NCBI GenBank assembly: GCA_900538475.1 | Contig: UPYT01000012.1 | Location: 1 to 64,000, forward strand | Length of the DNA: 64,000 nucleotides | Reading direction: 5' to 3' | Source: an uncultured Clostridium sp. | GTDB taxonomy: Bacteria; Bacillota; Clostridia; Lachnospirales; Lachnospiraceae | Shown: positions 45,679 through 55,062 of the stretch, piece after piece | Position numbering within the stretch: position 1 is the stretch's first letter | How the letters are laid out: each line of letters begins with the position of its first letter | The notes under the pieces: model-generated | What the model saw: only the letters and a program-made list of their open reading frames with translations | Databases searched by the model: none | Told to the model about the DNA's origin: nothing | Position numbers and translations under genes: made by a program

Positions 45679-46332
45679 ATGAGGTTTTTTGTAGATACAG
45701 CAAATGTAGACGAGATCAGAAAAGCAAATGATATGGGAATTATCTGCGGAGTTACCACAAATCCTTCTCTGATTGCAAAGGAGGGACGAGATTTTCATCA
45801 GGTGATTCAGGAAATCGCCTCGATTGTGGATGGTCCGATCAGCGGGGAGGTAAAGGCAACGACAGAGGATGCAGAGGGTATGGTGAAGGAAGGACGGGAA
45901 ATTGCCGCAATCCACCCCAATATGGTTGTAAAGATCCCCATGACAGCCGAAGGCTTAAAGGCTGTGAAAATTTTAAGCGCCGAGGGAGTGAAGACCAATG
46001 TGACTCTGATTTTTACAGCGGCTCAGGCACTTCTTGCTGCAAGAGCAGGCGCAAACTATGTCTCTCCCTTCCTGGGACGTCTGGATGATATTTCTACGCC
46101 GGGAATTGAGCTGATTGAAGATATTACAGAGATTTTCATGGTTCACAATCTGGGTACCCAGGTGATTGCTGCAAGCATCCGCAATCCGATCCATGTGATA
46201 GACTGTGCAAAAGCCGGTGCAGACATTGCCACAGTTCCCTATAAGGTTCTTATGCAGATGATTCACCATCCACTGACAGATGCAGGAATTGCCAAATTCC
46301 AGGCAGATTACAGAGCTGTGTTCGGTGAATAG
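45679..46332 (+). CDS. fsa: Fructose-6-phosphate aldolase / small transaldolase
   Basis: This 217-residue barrel enzyme belongs to the short transaldolase group that includes FsaA and Firmicute transaldolases. The Schiff-base Lys85 lies in [20 protein letters not shown] near 24 and ASIRNPIHV near 165 are conserved. Some members are aldolases and some true transaldolases; sequence alone does not settle this. GAGGGAGG precedes the ATG. The HAD gene follows after 18 nt and may be co-transcribed. Confidence 0.92.
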   Translation: MRFFVDTANVDEIRKANDMGIICGVTTNPSLIAKEGRDFHQVIQEIASIVDGPISGEVKATTEDAEGMVKEGREIAAIHPNMVVKIPMTAEGLKAVKILSAEGVKTNVTLIFTAAQALLAARAGANYVSPFLGRLDDISTPGIELIEDITEIFMVHNLGTQVIAASIRNPIHVIDCAKAGADIATVPYKVLMQMIHHPLTDAGIAKFQADYRAVFGE

Positions 46333-46350
46333 AAAACGCGGGGGAAGGTT

Positions 46351-47160
46351 ATGAATTACAAAATGATTGTGCTGGATCTGGATGGTACTCTGACCAACAG
46401 AGACAAGGTGATTACAGATAAGACCCGTCAAGCCTTGATGGAAGCCCAGAAAAGGGGAAAAAAGGTTGTTCTTGCATCCGGACGGCCTACCTACGGCGTA
46501 GTTCCCCTGGCTGAGGAGCTGGAACTGGGAAAATATGGTGGCTGTATTCTGTCCTTTAACGGCGGTATTATTATGGATTGCCGGACAGGAGAGGTGCTTT
46601 TTCAAAAAAAGCTTCCGGCAGAGGCGAACCGGAAAATTATTGGTCTGGCTCAGGAGGAAAGGGTAAGCAGTATTCTGACCTACCAGGACGGCCTGATTAT
46701 TACAGACAACGAAGAATGTCCCTACGTGAAGATTGAAGCAGGGATTAATCACCTGAAGGTGCGTCAGGTGGGCTCTATGGCTGACTATGTGGATTTTTCT
46801 GTGCCTAAGTTTCTGATGTGTGATGACGGAGATTATCTGGCGCTGACAGAAGCCAGAGTAAAGGCGGCGCTGGGACGTGATTTCAGTGTGTACCGGTCAG
46901 AACCCTTTTTCCTGGAGATTCTTCCAAAGGGCATTGACAAGGCTCAGAGCCTTTCTCAGCTTCTGAAAGTGCTTGGTATCGAGCGGGAAGAGATGATCGC
47001 CTGCGGAGACGGGTATAACGATATTTCCATGATTCAGTATGCAGGTCTGGGCGTTGCAATGGAAAATGCGGTGCTTCCTGTGAGAAAAGCAGCAGATTAT
47101 GTAACTCTTTCTAATAATGATGACGGCGTTGCCCATGTAGTTGAAAAGTTTTTGCTGTAA
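46351..47160 (+). CDS. Cof-type HAD phosphatase
   Basis: This 269-residue Cof/YidA-type HAD enzyme dephosphorylates small sugar phosphates or flavin mononucleotide. The nucleophile motif VLDLDGTL is at the N-terminus, ASGRPTYGV near 45, a C2B cap, the Lys-bearing PKGIDKAQSL near 190 and the metal-binding GDGYNDISMI near 217. It is probably in an operon with fsa. Substrate cannot be assigned. Confidence 0.9.
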   Translation: MNYKMIVLDLDGTLTNRDKVITDKTRQALMEAQKRGKKVVLASGRPTYGVVPLAEELELGKYGGCILSFNGGIIMDCRTGEVLFQKKLPAEANRKIIGLAQEERVSSILTYQDGLIITDNEECPYVKIEAGINHLKVRQVGSMADYVDFSVPKFLMCDDGDYLALTEARVKAALGRDFSVYRSEPFFLEILPKGIDKAQSLSQLLKVLGIEREEMIACGDGYNDISMIQYAGLGVAMENAVLPVRKAADYVTLSNNDDGVAHVVEKFLL

Positions 47161-47247
47161 AACTATAGACTTTAAAATTTTACTGTGCTAAACTATGAAA
47201 GAAGACTATCAGGTCAATCATGAAAGGAAAGAAGGGAACCCCGGTCT

Positions 47248-47550
47248 ATGAATAAGAAAATAAAAACAGAAGCAGTGGATCATCTGTTTCAGGCAATTTT
47301 GACACTGAAAAACCCGGAAGAATGCTATATCTTTTTTGAGGACGTATGTACGGTTAATGAGCTCTTATCTCTGTCACAGCGTTATGAGGTAGCCAAAATG
47401 CTTCGGGAGAAAAAAACCTACCTGGAAATAGCAGAGAAAACCGGTGCGTCTACAGCAACCATCAGCCGGGTCAATCGCTCTTTGAATTATGGCAATGACG
47501 GCTATGATATGGTATTTGCCAGACTGTCGGAAAAGGACGGGGAAGAATAA
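47248..47550 (+). CDS. YerC/YecD family TrpR-related DNA-binding protein
   Basis: This 100-residue protein belongs to the TrpR-like YerC family. A helix-turn-helix near 60-85 reads YLEIAEKTGASTATISRVNR. The domain starts AVDHLFQAILTLKNPEECYIFFEDVCTV-like, with family order and length. The regulatory target of YerC is not established. A ribosome binding region GGAAAGAAGGG lies upstream. It is followed by a bidirectional terminator. Confidence 0.88.
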   Translation: MNKKIKTEAVDHLFQAILTLKNPEECYIFFEDVCTVNELLSLSQRYEVAKMLREKKTYLEIAEKTGASTATISRVNRSLNYGNDGYDMVFARLSEKDGEE

Positions 47551-47583
47551 AAGAGGGCTAACTAAATTATAAGAGAGCATAAG

Positions 47584-47610
47584 AAAAAGCGCTGGTTTCA
47601 GCGCTTTTTT
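47584..47610. terminator. Bidirectional terminator between yerC-like and DUF1836 genes
   Basis: AAAAAGCGCTG and CAGCGCTTTTTT form a perfect stem around GTTT. It can end both converging transcripts. Confidence 0.88.
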
Positions 47611-48221
47611 CTGGTCTCTGAAGTGTCAGCTTCTGATTCTTCACGAAGCTGATCGATCATCATTTCTACCATTTGTTTTTTTAAATAGACATCAAAGGAC
47701 AGCTCACTGATAAAGGCAAACAGCTGTAAATACTCCTGATCTTCTACAGGAAAATCGGCAAAGGTTTCTTCAGAAGCCTGAAACTTGGCCTGAATATCTG
47801 CTTTTAACCGTTCCATCTGCTGATCCTCTAGGGAGAATACCTCCTCATAAATCCGGCTCAGGGAAGGCTCTGCGCTGCTGTTAAAGTACTGTTCCGTAAT
47901 AGGACGAAACAGCTGTTCAATATCGTGAAAAGAAAGCAGGTTCTTGTAATAGTAGATAAACAACAGAAGAATCAGATGCTCCTTGCTGTATTTTTTCTTT
48001 ACAGGGGGCGGAAGCAGGTTGTTCTTTGCATAGTTGTTGATCATAGTTTTTGTAAGAGCCTTGTCTTCCGGATTCCGCTTAGCTTTTCTCAGATGCTCTT
48101 CCATAAAGGAGGTCACCTGATCCATGTAGAGATCGATCTCCGGGATTTTTTCCAGCTTGATATAGGAGATGGTTCCCAGACGATCCAAAATGTCGTTCAG
48201 TCGTTCCTTGTTTGTTTTCAT
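47598..48221 (-). CDS. DUF1836 domain protein
   Basis: This 207-residue protein fits DUF1836, a Firmicute family of unknown function. A helix-turn-helix-like region near 55-90 contains TKTMINNYAKNNLLPPP, which recalls MerR-type DNA-binding proteins, so a regulatory role is plausible. The ATG at 48221 after AGAGGTGAG is preferred; the longer frame upstream has no ribosome binding site. It is divergent from the small coiled-coil protein gene at 48343. Confidence 0.8.
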   Translation of the reverse strand: MKTNKERLNDILDRLGTISYIKLEKIPEIDLYMDQVTSFMEEHLRKAKRNPEDKALTKTMINNYAKNNLLPPPVKKKYSKEHLILLLFIYYYKNLLSFHDIEQLFRPITEQYFNSSAEPSLSRIYEEVFSLEDQQMERLKADIQAKFQASEETFADFPVEDQEYLQLFAFISELSFDVYLKKQMVEMMIDQLREESEADTSETRKKR

Positions 48222-48342
48222 TTGCTCACCTCTGACCCTATTATATAGTATTGAAAACCAGATGACAAGAGGGTGAGGAAATACTTTGCATAAATTTTCC
48301 TGTTTCTCCATATACTGTTTTTGTAAAGGAGGAACGAATACT

Positions 48343-48591
48343 ATGGCGAGACGAGCGAGGAAAACACCGCTGGAAAAATGTCAGGAGGAGCTTTTGACGG
48401 TGAAGGCTTCTATTGAGCAGTATGATCATTGTCTGGAAACTCTTCGGGAAAAGGAAAAGCAGCTGGAAAACCAGATTTTGATGGAAAAATTCCGGGAGAT
48501 CAATGAATTGCTGGAGCTTCAGAACCTGTCTTTAGATGATTTAAAGGACATGCTCGGAGAAAAAAAGGTGGAAACGCAGGAAGCCTCCTGA
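48343..48591 (+). CDS. Small coiled-coil protein, unknown function
   Basis: I do not recognise a named family. The 82-residue product starts with a basic patch (MARRARKTPLEKC) and continues as a charged helix with heptad-like Leu spacing (about 10-60), ending in an acidic tail. AAAGGAGGAAC is well placed for ATG 48343. It faces away from the DUF1836 gene. It has no membrane segment. Confidence 0.72.
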   Translation: MARRARKTPLEKCQEELLTVKASIEQYDHCLETLREKEKQLENQILMEKFREINELLELQNLSLDDLKDMLGEKKVETQEAS

Positions 48592-48633
48592 TTCTCAAAA
48601 AAATTTTGATAGAAAAATAAAATTGAGATATTG

Positions 48634-48662
48634 TTGAATTCTTCTGGAAAAACCGTTATAAT
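48634..48662 (+). promoter_or_regulatory. Promoter of ridA
   Basis: TTGAAT (48634-48639) and TATAAT (48657-48662) are 17 bp apart, about 40 nt before the start codon. Confidence 0.8.
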
Positions 48663-48701
48663 GGATGCAGAATAAGAGAAAATTCACAGGAGGCTATGAA
48701 C

Positions 48702-49082
48702 ATGAAAAAAGTACTGGCAACAACTAAGGCACCGGCAGCAATTGGACCGTATTCTCAGGCTATCCGCGCAGACAAATTTGTTTTCGTTTCCGGACAGCTT
48801 CCCATTGACCCGGCAACCGGAGAATTCGCAGGAGACGATATTGCAGCTCAGACCAGACAGTCTCTGACCAATATCCAGAACATTCTGGCCAGCGAGGGAC
48901 TGACCATGGCAAATGTAGTAAAAACCACTGTTCTGCTGAAAAACATTTCTGATTTTGGCGCAATGAACGAGGTTTATGCTTCATTTTTCGAGAGCGACTG
49001 CCCTGCAAGAGCAGCATTTGAGGTAGCTGCCCTGCCGAAGGCTGCCCTGGTTGAAATCGAAGCGATTGCATATGCAGAATAA
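48702..49082 (+). CDS. ridA: RidA family 2-iminobutanoate/2-iminopropanoate deaminase
   Basis: This 126-residue protein is a RidA (YjgF/YER057c/UK114) member that hydrolyses reactive imines released by PLP enzymes. Conserved segments are AIGPYSQAI near 16, [10 protein letters not shown] near 31 and [13 protein letters not shown] near 102 with the key Arg. ATG 48702 is eight bases from AGGAGG; ATG 48696 is only two bases away and less likely. It is a single gene with its own promoter and terminator. Confidence 0.93.
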   Translation: MKKVLATTKAPAAIGPYSQAIRADKFVFVSGQLPIDPATGEFAGDDIAAQTRQSLTNIQNILASEGLTMANVVKTTVLLKNISDFGAMNEVYASFFESDCPARAAFEVAALPKAALVEIEAIAYAE

Positions 49083-49106
49083 GCCCTGAAAAGACAGAGA
49101 AGGAGG

Positions 49107-49146
49107 CCGGAGCAAACCCAAAAGGTTTGCCCCGGTTCTTTTTTTA
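49107..49146 (+). terminator. Intrinsic terminator after ridA
   Basis: CCGGAGCAAACC (49107-49118) pairs with GGTTTGCCCCGG (49124-49135), followed by TTCTTTTTTT. Confidence 0.88.
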
Positions 49147-49195
49147 TGATATACTAGCCAGAAGAATCAGGAAGAAAGATGAGGATAAGGACTTC

Positions 49196-51547
49196 ATGGC
49201 AGTTTACGATACATTAAATCCCATGCAGAAGGAGGCGGTGCTCTGCACAGAAGGACCGCTTCTTGTACTGGCAGGGGCAGGTTCAGGAAAAACAAGGGTT
49301 CTGACCCACAGGATCGCCTATTTAATCGAAGAAAAAAAGGTAAGTCCATGGAACATTATGGCAATTACCTTTACGAACAAGGCAGCAGGAGAAATGCGGG
49401 AGCGTGTAGACCGTTTGGTAGGGGAAAAATCCGACAGTATCTGGGTCAGCACCTTTCATTCCTCCTGTGTGAAAATTCTCAGAAGATTTATTGAAAATCT
49501 GGGATACAGCAGAAGCTTTACTATTTATGATGCGGATGATCAGAGAACTTTGATGAAGCAGATTTTAAAAAAAATGGAGCTGGATCCAAAGCAGTTTCGG
49601 GATCGGGCCATGCTGTCTGCTATTTCCAATGCGAAAAATGAACTGATTGGCCCGGAGGAATTCCGCCTGAACGCAGAGGGAGACTGGAGAGAGAAGAAAA
49701 CGGCAGAGGTTTATGCCATGTACCAGGAGGAGTTGAGAAAAAACAATGCGCTTGATTTTGATGATTTGATTTTTAAAACTGTGGATCTGTTCCGAACCAA
49801 TCCAGACGTACTGGAGTATTATCAGGAGCGATTCCTGTACATAATGGTGGATGAGTATCAGGATACGAATACAGCTCAGTTCCAGCTGGTTTCTCTTCTG
49901 GCAGGGAAATACAAGAATCTCTGTGTCGTAGGCGATGATGATCAGTCGATTTATAAGTTCCGCGGAGCCAATATTGGAAATATCCTGGATTTTGAGTCTA
50001 CCTTTCCCGGAGCAAGGGTGATTAAGCTGGAACAGAATTACCGTTCTACAGGAAATATCCTGAATGCAGCCAACGGCGTGATCTGTAACAACCAGGGCCG
50101 GAAGGAAAAAACTCTCTGGACAGCCAGGGAAGAGGGAGAACCTGTAATTCTGCGCCAGTATGAGCAGGCAGGCGAGGAGGCTGCAGGGATTGTGAAAGAG
50201 ATTCTGGAGAGTGGAAAGGATTATCGGGATTTTGCAGTTCTTTACCGGACCAATGCCCAGTCCCGGATTTTAGAAGAGCAGTGTGTAGCTGCCAATCTTC
50301 CTTATCGGTTGGTAGGCGGAGTTAATTTCTATCAGAGAAAAGAAATTAAAGATGTTCTGGCCTATTTAAAAACGATTGCCAACGGTCAGGATGATCTGGC
50401 AGTGCAGCGGATCATCAATGTTCCAAAGCGGGGAATCGGAGGAGTTTCTATTGGAAAAATCACGCTTTGGGCTGCGATGCAGAATGTAAGCTTTTATACA
50501 GCCTGTACCAGGGCAGGAGAGATAGAAGGGCTTGGAAAGGCGGCCGGAAAGGTTTTGGCCTTTACAGGGCAGATCGCGGCCTTCCGAAGTCATCTGGAGC
50601 GTGGGAGCAGTATTAAGGAGCTCATAGAAGAAATTCTGGAGGATACAGGGTATCGAAAAGAACTGGAGGATGAAGATGATATAGAGGCGGAGACTCGTCT
50701 GGAAAATATTCAGGAGCTGATGAACAAGGCGGTTAGCTACACGGATGGCAGTGAAAATCCGGAACTGAGTGAATTTCTGGAAGAAGTTGCCCTGGTGTCA
50801 GATGTGGATCGAATGGATGATTCACAGAGCAGAGTAACGCTGATGACCCTTCACAGCGCAAAGGGACTGGAGTTTCCGGTGGTATATTTAACAGGTATGG
50901 AGGACGGACTCTTTCCCAGTATGATGTCGATTGCTGCAAATGATGAGACAGAGCTGGAGGAAGAACGCCGCCTTTGTTATGTGGGAATTACCCGTGCCAT
51001 GGATCGGCTGGTACTGACCGGTTCCAGATTCCGCATGGTGAATGGAGAGACCAGATATTCCTGCCTCAGCCGTTTCGTAGATGAGATTCCCAAAGAAGTG
51101 ATGAAGGAGGAGCGGCTGGAGCCGCGCCTTGGAAGAAAGATTTCAAGAGATGAATTTGCTGATGACAGTTTGCCCTGGAATCAGGCGCAGACCAGACTTG
51201 GAGTCAGCAGGTTTGGAGATCGTCCCAATGCTTATTTTGATAAGCCGTCTGTAGGAAGGGGAGCTGAGGGCGGAAGTAGCTATGGAAGCAGAAATGGTTT
51301 TGGAAGCGGCTTTGGAGGAAGGAGTGCTGCAGCCGGAAGCAATCCGGGATTTGGGAAGGCCTTTACGGTACAGAAGCCGGCTTCTCTGGAGTATCAGGAG
51401 GGAGACCGGGTGAAGCATATAAAATTTGGCGAAGGCACGGTTCAGCAGATTCAGGATGGCCCCAAGGATTTTGAAGTGACCGTTAATTTTGACCGTGCAG
51501 GCGTGAAAAAAATGTTTGCGTCCTTTGCAAAGCTGCAGAAGGTGTGA
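49196..51547 (+). CDS. pcrA: ATP-dependent DNA helicase PcrA (UvrD family)
   Basis: This 783-residue SF1 helicase acts in repair and plasmid replication and removes recombinase filaments. Visible motifs are Walker A AGAGSGKT (26-33), ITFTNKAAGEM, VDEYQDTN (motif II), GDDDQSIYKFRGA (motif III), LEQNYRS (IV), LMTLHSAKGLEFPVV (V) and VGITRAM (VI). A Gly/Ser-rich linker (near 685-725) leads to the PcrA C-terminal Tudor-like domain ending KMFASFAKLQKV. An earlier in-frame start at 49127 falls in the ridA terminator, so 49196 is chosen. Confidence 0.95.
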   Translation: MAVYDTLNPMQKEAVLCTEGPLLVLAGAGSGKTRVLTHRIAYLIEEKKVSPWNIMAITFTNKAAGEMRERVDRLVGEKSDSIWVSTFHSSCVKILRRFIENLGYSRSFTIYDADDQRTLMKQILKKMELDPKQFRDRAMLSAISNAKNELIGPEEFRLNAEGDWREKKTAEVYAMYQEELRKNNALDFDDLIFKTVDLFRTNPDVLEYYQERFLYIMVDEYQDTNTAQFQLVSLLAGKYKNLCVVGDDDQSIYKFRGANIGNILDFESTFPGARVIKLEQNYRSTGNILNAANGVICNNQGRKEKTLWTAREEGEPVILRQYEQAGEEAAGIVKEILESGKDYRDFAVLYRTNAQSRILEEQCVAANLPYRLVGGVNFYQRKEIKDVLAYLKTIANGQDDLAVQRIINVPKRGIGGVSIGKITLWAAMQNVSFYTACTRAGEIEGLGKAAGKVLAFTGQIAAFRSHLERGSSIKELIEEILEDTGYRKELEDEDDIEAETRLENIQELMNKAVSYTDGSENPELSEFLEEVALVSDVDRMDDSQSRVTLMTLHSAKGLEFPVVYLTGMEDGLFPSMMSIAANDETELEEERRLCYVGITRAMDRLVLTGSRFRMVNGETRYSCLSRFVDEIPKEVMKEERLEPRLGRKISRDEFADDSLPWNQAQTRLGVSRFGDRPNAYFDKPSVGRGAEGGSSYGSRNGFGSGFGGRSAAAGSNPGFGKAFTVQKPASLEYQEGDRVKHIKFGEGTVQQIQDGPKDFEVTVNFDRAGVKKMFASFAKLQKV

Positions 51548-51675
51548 GAAAAAGCAGCGAAAAACGGTTATAAAAAAGAGAAAATTGAATAAAATAGGAT
51601 AGTAAAATGAGGAAATTGATGTTATAATGTTCAAGAGGGCATAATATGCCGCAATCACAGAAAGGACGTGAAACT

Positions 51676-51963
51676 ATGAACAGATTCGATACCATGAGCA
51701 AGGATGCACTGAGCCGCGTAGAAGAGATTATGAATTCCACAAAGCTGAATGAATTCCTGCATAGAAAAGAAGAGGAAGAGAAAAAGAAAACCTGCATTCT
51801 CTGGGTACTGGCAATTATCGGTGCAGTAGCAGCAGTGGCAGCTATCGCATATGGCGTATACCGTTTCTTCACTCCGGACTATCTGGAGGATTTCGAGGAT
51901 GACTTTGACGATGATTTTGACGATGATTTCTTCGAAGAAGAGGAAGAAAACGCAGATAAATAA
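51676..51963 (+). CDS. Small single-pass membrane protein with acidic tail
   Basis: I do not recognise a named family. The 95-residue product has an amphipathic Lys/Glu-rich N-terminus, one membrane helix (about 38-58, ILWVLAIIGAVAAVAAIAYG) and an Asp/Glu-rich tail with repeats of DDFDD. GAAAGGACGTG precedes the ATG. An extended -10 box TGTTATAAT lies at 51620-51628. Small proteins of this layout recur in gut Clostridia between housekeeping genes, but no role is known to me. Confidence 0.75.
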   Translation: MNRFDTMSKDALSRVEEIMNSTKLNEFLHRKEEEEKKKTCILWVLAIIGAVAAVAAIAYGVYRFFTPDYLEDFEDDFDDDFDDDFFEEEEENADK

Positions 51964-51970
51964 AACAAGG

Positions 51971-52001
51971 CAGCGTGTCTCTGAGAGGGGGCACGCTTTT
52001 T
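51971..52001 (+). terminator. Intrinsic terminator after the small membrane protein gene
   Basis: AGCGTG and CACGCT arms flank an imperfect stem, followed by TTTTTG. Confidence 0.7.
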
Positions 52002-52114
52002 GATTTCATGGGAAATTACGTCCTGCGACAGAAAATCAGAAAACAGTTTCCTATTATGCTGATTAATGGTATACTGAGATTCAATTGAGAAATAAAGAAA
52101 AAGGAGTATTCAGT

Positions 52115-53494
52115 GTGAAAAAAGGCGATTATTGTGAAGCAGTGGTAGAAACAATTGAATTTCCAAATAAAGGAGTTCTGCATATAGACGGAGAAAGAGT
52201 TATTGTGAAAAATGCTCTGCCGGGACAGACGATCCGGTTTGTGATTAATAAAAAGAGAAAAGGGAAATGCGAAGGACGCCTTTTAGAGGTTCTGGCACCT
52301 TCTTCTCTGGAGCAGACAGAAGGGACATGTCCTCATTTTGGCATCTGCGGAGGATGTCTTTATCAGAGTCTGCCCTATGAAGAACAGCTGAAGATCAAAG
52401 AGCAGCAGGTCAAATCCCTTATTGATGGAGTATGCAGCTCCTATGTGTTTGAAGGGATCAAGGGAAGCCCTGTGTTTAAGGGATACCGGAATAAAATGGA
52501 ATTTTCCTTTGGAGATGAGTTCAAGGATGGCCCTCTTGCTTTGGGAATGCACCGCAGAGGGAGTTTTTATGATATTGTGAACACACCAGAATGCCAGATT
52601 GTAAATCAGGATTTCTGCAAAATCCTGACATACACCCTGGAATACTTTACAGAGAAAAAAGCCGGATATTATAAAAAGCTGCAGCATGTAGGCTACCTTC
52701 GCCATTTGCTGGTGCGCCGGGCTGTAAAGACAGGAGAAATTCTGGCAGCACTGGTTACTTCCGGGCAGACGGAGACGCTGGAGACCGGAGAAGAGGAACT
52801 TCTGGAGGGTTGGAGGACAGGTCTTCTCTCCCTTCCCTTAGAGGGTTCCTTTGCGGGGATTCTTCATATCCGCAATGACAGTCTGGCCGATGTGGTCCAG
52901 AGTGATGAGACAAGAATTCTGTACGGCAAGGATTATTTTTATGAGGAACTTCTGGGACTGAAATTCCGGATTTCTCCCTTTTCCTTTTTCCAGACCAATT
53001 CTCTGGGAGCAGAGGTTCTTTATGAAACCGCGCGTGGATATGTGGGTGAGACAGCAGACAAGGTTGTTTTTGATCTGTACAGCGGAACCGGAACGATCGC
53101 TCAGATTATAGCTCCGGTAGCCAGCAAGGTAGTAGGTGTGGAGATCGTAGAGGAAGCTGTGGAAGCCGCCCGGGAAAATGCAGCAATGAACGGACTTTCC
53201 AATTGTGAATTTATTGCAGGAGATGTGCTGAAGGTAATTGACGAGCTTCAGGACAAGCCGGATCTGATTATTCTGGATCCGCCCCGTGATGGCATTCATC
53301 CTAAGGCACTGGAAAAGATTATTGATTTCGGCGTGGATCGGATGGTTTATATTTCCTGTAAGCCAACCAGTCTGGCTCGGGATTTGGTGGTACTGCAGGA
53401 GCGGGGGTACCAGGTGGAGAAGGTGTGCTGCGTAGACATGTTCCCGGCTACGGCGAATGTGGAAACTGTGTGCAGCCTATCCCGCATAAAATAA
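52115..53494 (+). CDS. rlmD: 23S rRNA (uracil-5-)-methyltransferase, RlmD/RumA type
   Basis: This 459-residue TrmA-family methyltransferase has an N-terminal TRAM domain and an iron-sulfur Cys cluster (CPHFGICGGC near 77). The SAM domain carries FFQTNS near 287, DLYSGTGTIAQ near 310, LDPPRDGIHPKAL near 385 and YISCKP with the catalytic Cys near 410. It makes 5-methyluridine in 23S rRNA. GTG 52115 is eight bases from AAAAAGGAG; the upstream TTG at 52085 is unlikely. Its 3' end carries the prophage insertion, and the reading frame remains complete (ends NVETVCSLSRIK). Confidence 0.93.
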   Translation: MKKGDYCEAVVETIEFPNKGVLHIDGERVIVKNALPGQTIRFVINKKRKGKCEGRLLEVLAPSSLEQTEGTCPHFGICGGCLYQSLPYEEQLKIKEQQVKSLIDGVCSSYVFEGIKGSPVFKGYRNKMEFSFGDEFKDGPLALGMHRRGSFYDIVNTPECQIVNQDFCKILTYTLEYFTEKKAGYYKKLQHVGYLRHLLVRRAVKTGEILAALVTSGQTETLETGEEELLEGWRTGLLSLPLEGSFAGILHIRNDSLADVVQSDETRILYGKDYFYEELLGLKFRISPFSFFQTNSLGAEVLYETARGYVGETADKVVFDLYSGTGTIAQIIAPVASKVVGVEIVEEAVEAARENAAMNGLSNCEFIAGDVLKVIDELQDKPDLIILDPPRDGIHPKALEKIIDFGVDRMVYISCKPTSLARDLVVLQERGYQVEKVCCVDMFPATANVETVCSLSRIK

Positions 53495-53510
53495 GGTTTT
53501 TTGAGACTTT
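53440..53510. other. Probable left attachment site (attL) of the prophage
   Basis: The integrase gene begins its leftward end at 53509, 14 nt after the rlmD stop codon. The 3' end of rlmD-type (rum) methyltransferase genes is a known integration site of mobile elements in Firmicutes, so the core is expected near the segment encoding NVETVC. The right copy lies outside the window, so the core cannot be defined here. Confidence 0.55.
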
Positions 53511-54837
53511 AATTGTCATTAAAAGTACTATTTGTCAACGGTTTGTCAACGCTTTTTTCAGCCGTTGACAAGGATGTAGCTTTTTCGAAAATATCAACGC
53601 TCTGGTTAGCCATTGTTTCTGTGGCGTGAGTGTAAATCTGGAGAGTGGTGCTGATGTCTGAGTGTCCCAGCCTGTTTTGGACATCTTTGACATTGGCACC
53701 ATTTTCAATTAAAATTGTAGCATGGGTGTGGCGGAGAGAGTGATAGTCAAAAGCAATTTGCAATTCATGATGGATTACCCGGCTACAATATTTAAAAGAG
53801 TCGGTGCTAACATATTCCCCATTTTCGCGCACACATATCATATCTACTTTCCGGAGGGCGCAGGGAATGCCATGCTCGACAGGGACAATTCGATAAATAG
53901 TATCGCCCTTCTCGTCTGTTTCCGGCTTTAGATAATGGTCTGTATAATAATCACCGTATATCTCCCGATTTTCTTCCTGTGCGGCTTTGGCGTTTCTTAG
54001 AGCGCTATATAAGGTATCCCCTATTTTAATTGTTCTTACAGAGGATTTTGTCTTGGTTGTTCCAAAATACCAGGCAGATTTTTCTTCTTTCTTTCCTTTC
54101 TTTTTCAACACGGTTCTCACATCTACCCCGTAATTCCGTTTTAAGACAGTTTTATTTACTGAAATAGTGCGATTTTCAAAATCAACATCGTTCCATGTTA
54201 GAGCAAAAGCTTCGCTGATGCGCAGACCCGTGTAGTAACCAATCAAAAGGGGAATATGGAAAATATTACCTTCCGGAAAGCGGTTGAGGATTTTTCTGAA
54301 ATCATCCGTCTGAAGAATAACTCTTTTGCAAGAGCGCTGCTCAAATGATGGAAATTTAATTCGCTCGCAAGGATTGCTTTTTACATATTGCAGCGGCTCG
54401 ATGGCATATTCATAAGACGCAGACAATACAGATAAAATTCCCTTTACAGATGCCTTGGCCATCCCATTGATTTTCAACTGGTTAATATAGTCCTGAATAG
54501 CCGCTGAAGAGAGCACCTTTAATTTATATTGCCCGAACCGAGGCTTCAGATGATTTTCTATAATTCCGAGATACCCGAGCTGGGTGTTGTACTTTAACTC
54601 TGTTTTGCAGTAATTGTCAAACCAGTAGTCCAGATAATCGGCTATACTGATTTCTGATGGCGAAAAAACAGCCCCTGCATTGTTGTATTCATTCATGGCC
54701 TGGGTGCCAGCTGATATGGCTTCCGCCTTTGTGCGAAATCCGCTTTTACTTATAGATTTTCTTTTTCCATCTACTGGAGCAGCCTCAAAGCTGTACTGCC
54801 ACACATTTCCGCGCTTTCTTGTTCTGAGTTGTCCCAT
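53509..54837 (-). CDS. int: Phage integrase (tyrosine recombinase)
   Basis: This 442-residue protein has an AP2-like N-terminal arm-binding part ([19 protein letters not shown]), a SAM-like core-binding domain (about 65-170) and a catalytic domain. Catalytic residues are visible: Arg in [37 protein letters not shown] and Tyr in QIYTHAT. The ATG at 54837 follows AGAAAGGA; a longer in-frame extension has no ribosome site. It is the leftmost prophage gene and is transcribed toward the host gene rlmD. Confidence 0.95.
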   Translation of the reverse strand: MGQLRTRKRGNVWQYSFEAAPVDGKRKSISKSGFRTKAEAISAGTQAMNEYNNAGAVFSPSEISIADYLDYWFDNYCKTELKYNTQLGYLGIIENHLKPRFGQYKLKVLSSAAIQDYINQLKINGMAKASVKGILSVLSASYEYAIEPLQYVKSNPCERIKFPSFEQRSCKRVILQTDDFRKILNRFPEGNIFHIPLLIGYYTGLRISEAFALTWNDVDFENRTISVNKTVLKRNYGVDVRTVLKKKGKKEEKSAWYFGTTKTKSSVRTIKIGDTLYSALRNAKAAQEENREIYGDYYTDHYLKPETDEKGDTIYRIVPVEHGIPCALRKVDMICVRENGEYVSTDSFKYCSRVIHHELQIAFDYHSLRHTHATILIENGANVKDVQNRLGHSDISTTLQIYTHATETMANQSVDIFEKATSLSTAEKSVDKPLTNSTFNDN

Positions 54838-55027
54838 AATATCATCCTTTCTGGTGGTGTTGCGGTATCGCAACAGTAAAAATGAGTACAAAAATACGCC
54901 CCTTGCCAGGACGTTCCAGAAATGATATACTTTGTTTGGGATAGAGTATATCTTCCTGGAGCAATCCGGCAAGAGAAAATCTATACAAAAGCCGTTCGGT
55001 ACGCCAATACCGGGCGGTTTTTGCGAT
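54838..55027. other. Structured leader region upstream of the integrase gene
   Basis: This noncoding stretch holds three structures. A perfect hairpin (54858-54875, TGTTGCG/CGCAACA) lies just before the integrase ribosome site. A long nested inverted repeat (54902-54907 with 54968-54973; 54925-54931 with 54945-54951) lies farther up. A terminator-like stem with a T5 run reading rightward (54992-55022) follows. No convincing gene was found. The structures may regulate integrase expression or mark an unrecognised RNA. Confidence 0.55.
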
Positions 55028-55056
55028 TTGACAAATAATCAAGTTTGGAATATAAT
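55028..55056 (+). promoter_or_regulatory. Consensus promoter of the candidate antitoxin RNA
   Basis: TTGACA (55028-55033) and TATAAT (55051-55056) are separated by exactly 17 bp, a perfect housekeeping promoter. The transcript would begin near 55063 and has no open frame with a ribosome site. Confidence 0.88.
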
Positions 55057-55062
55057 ATACTT

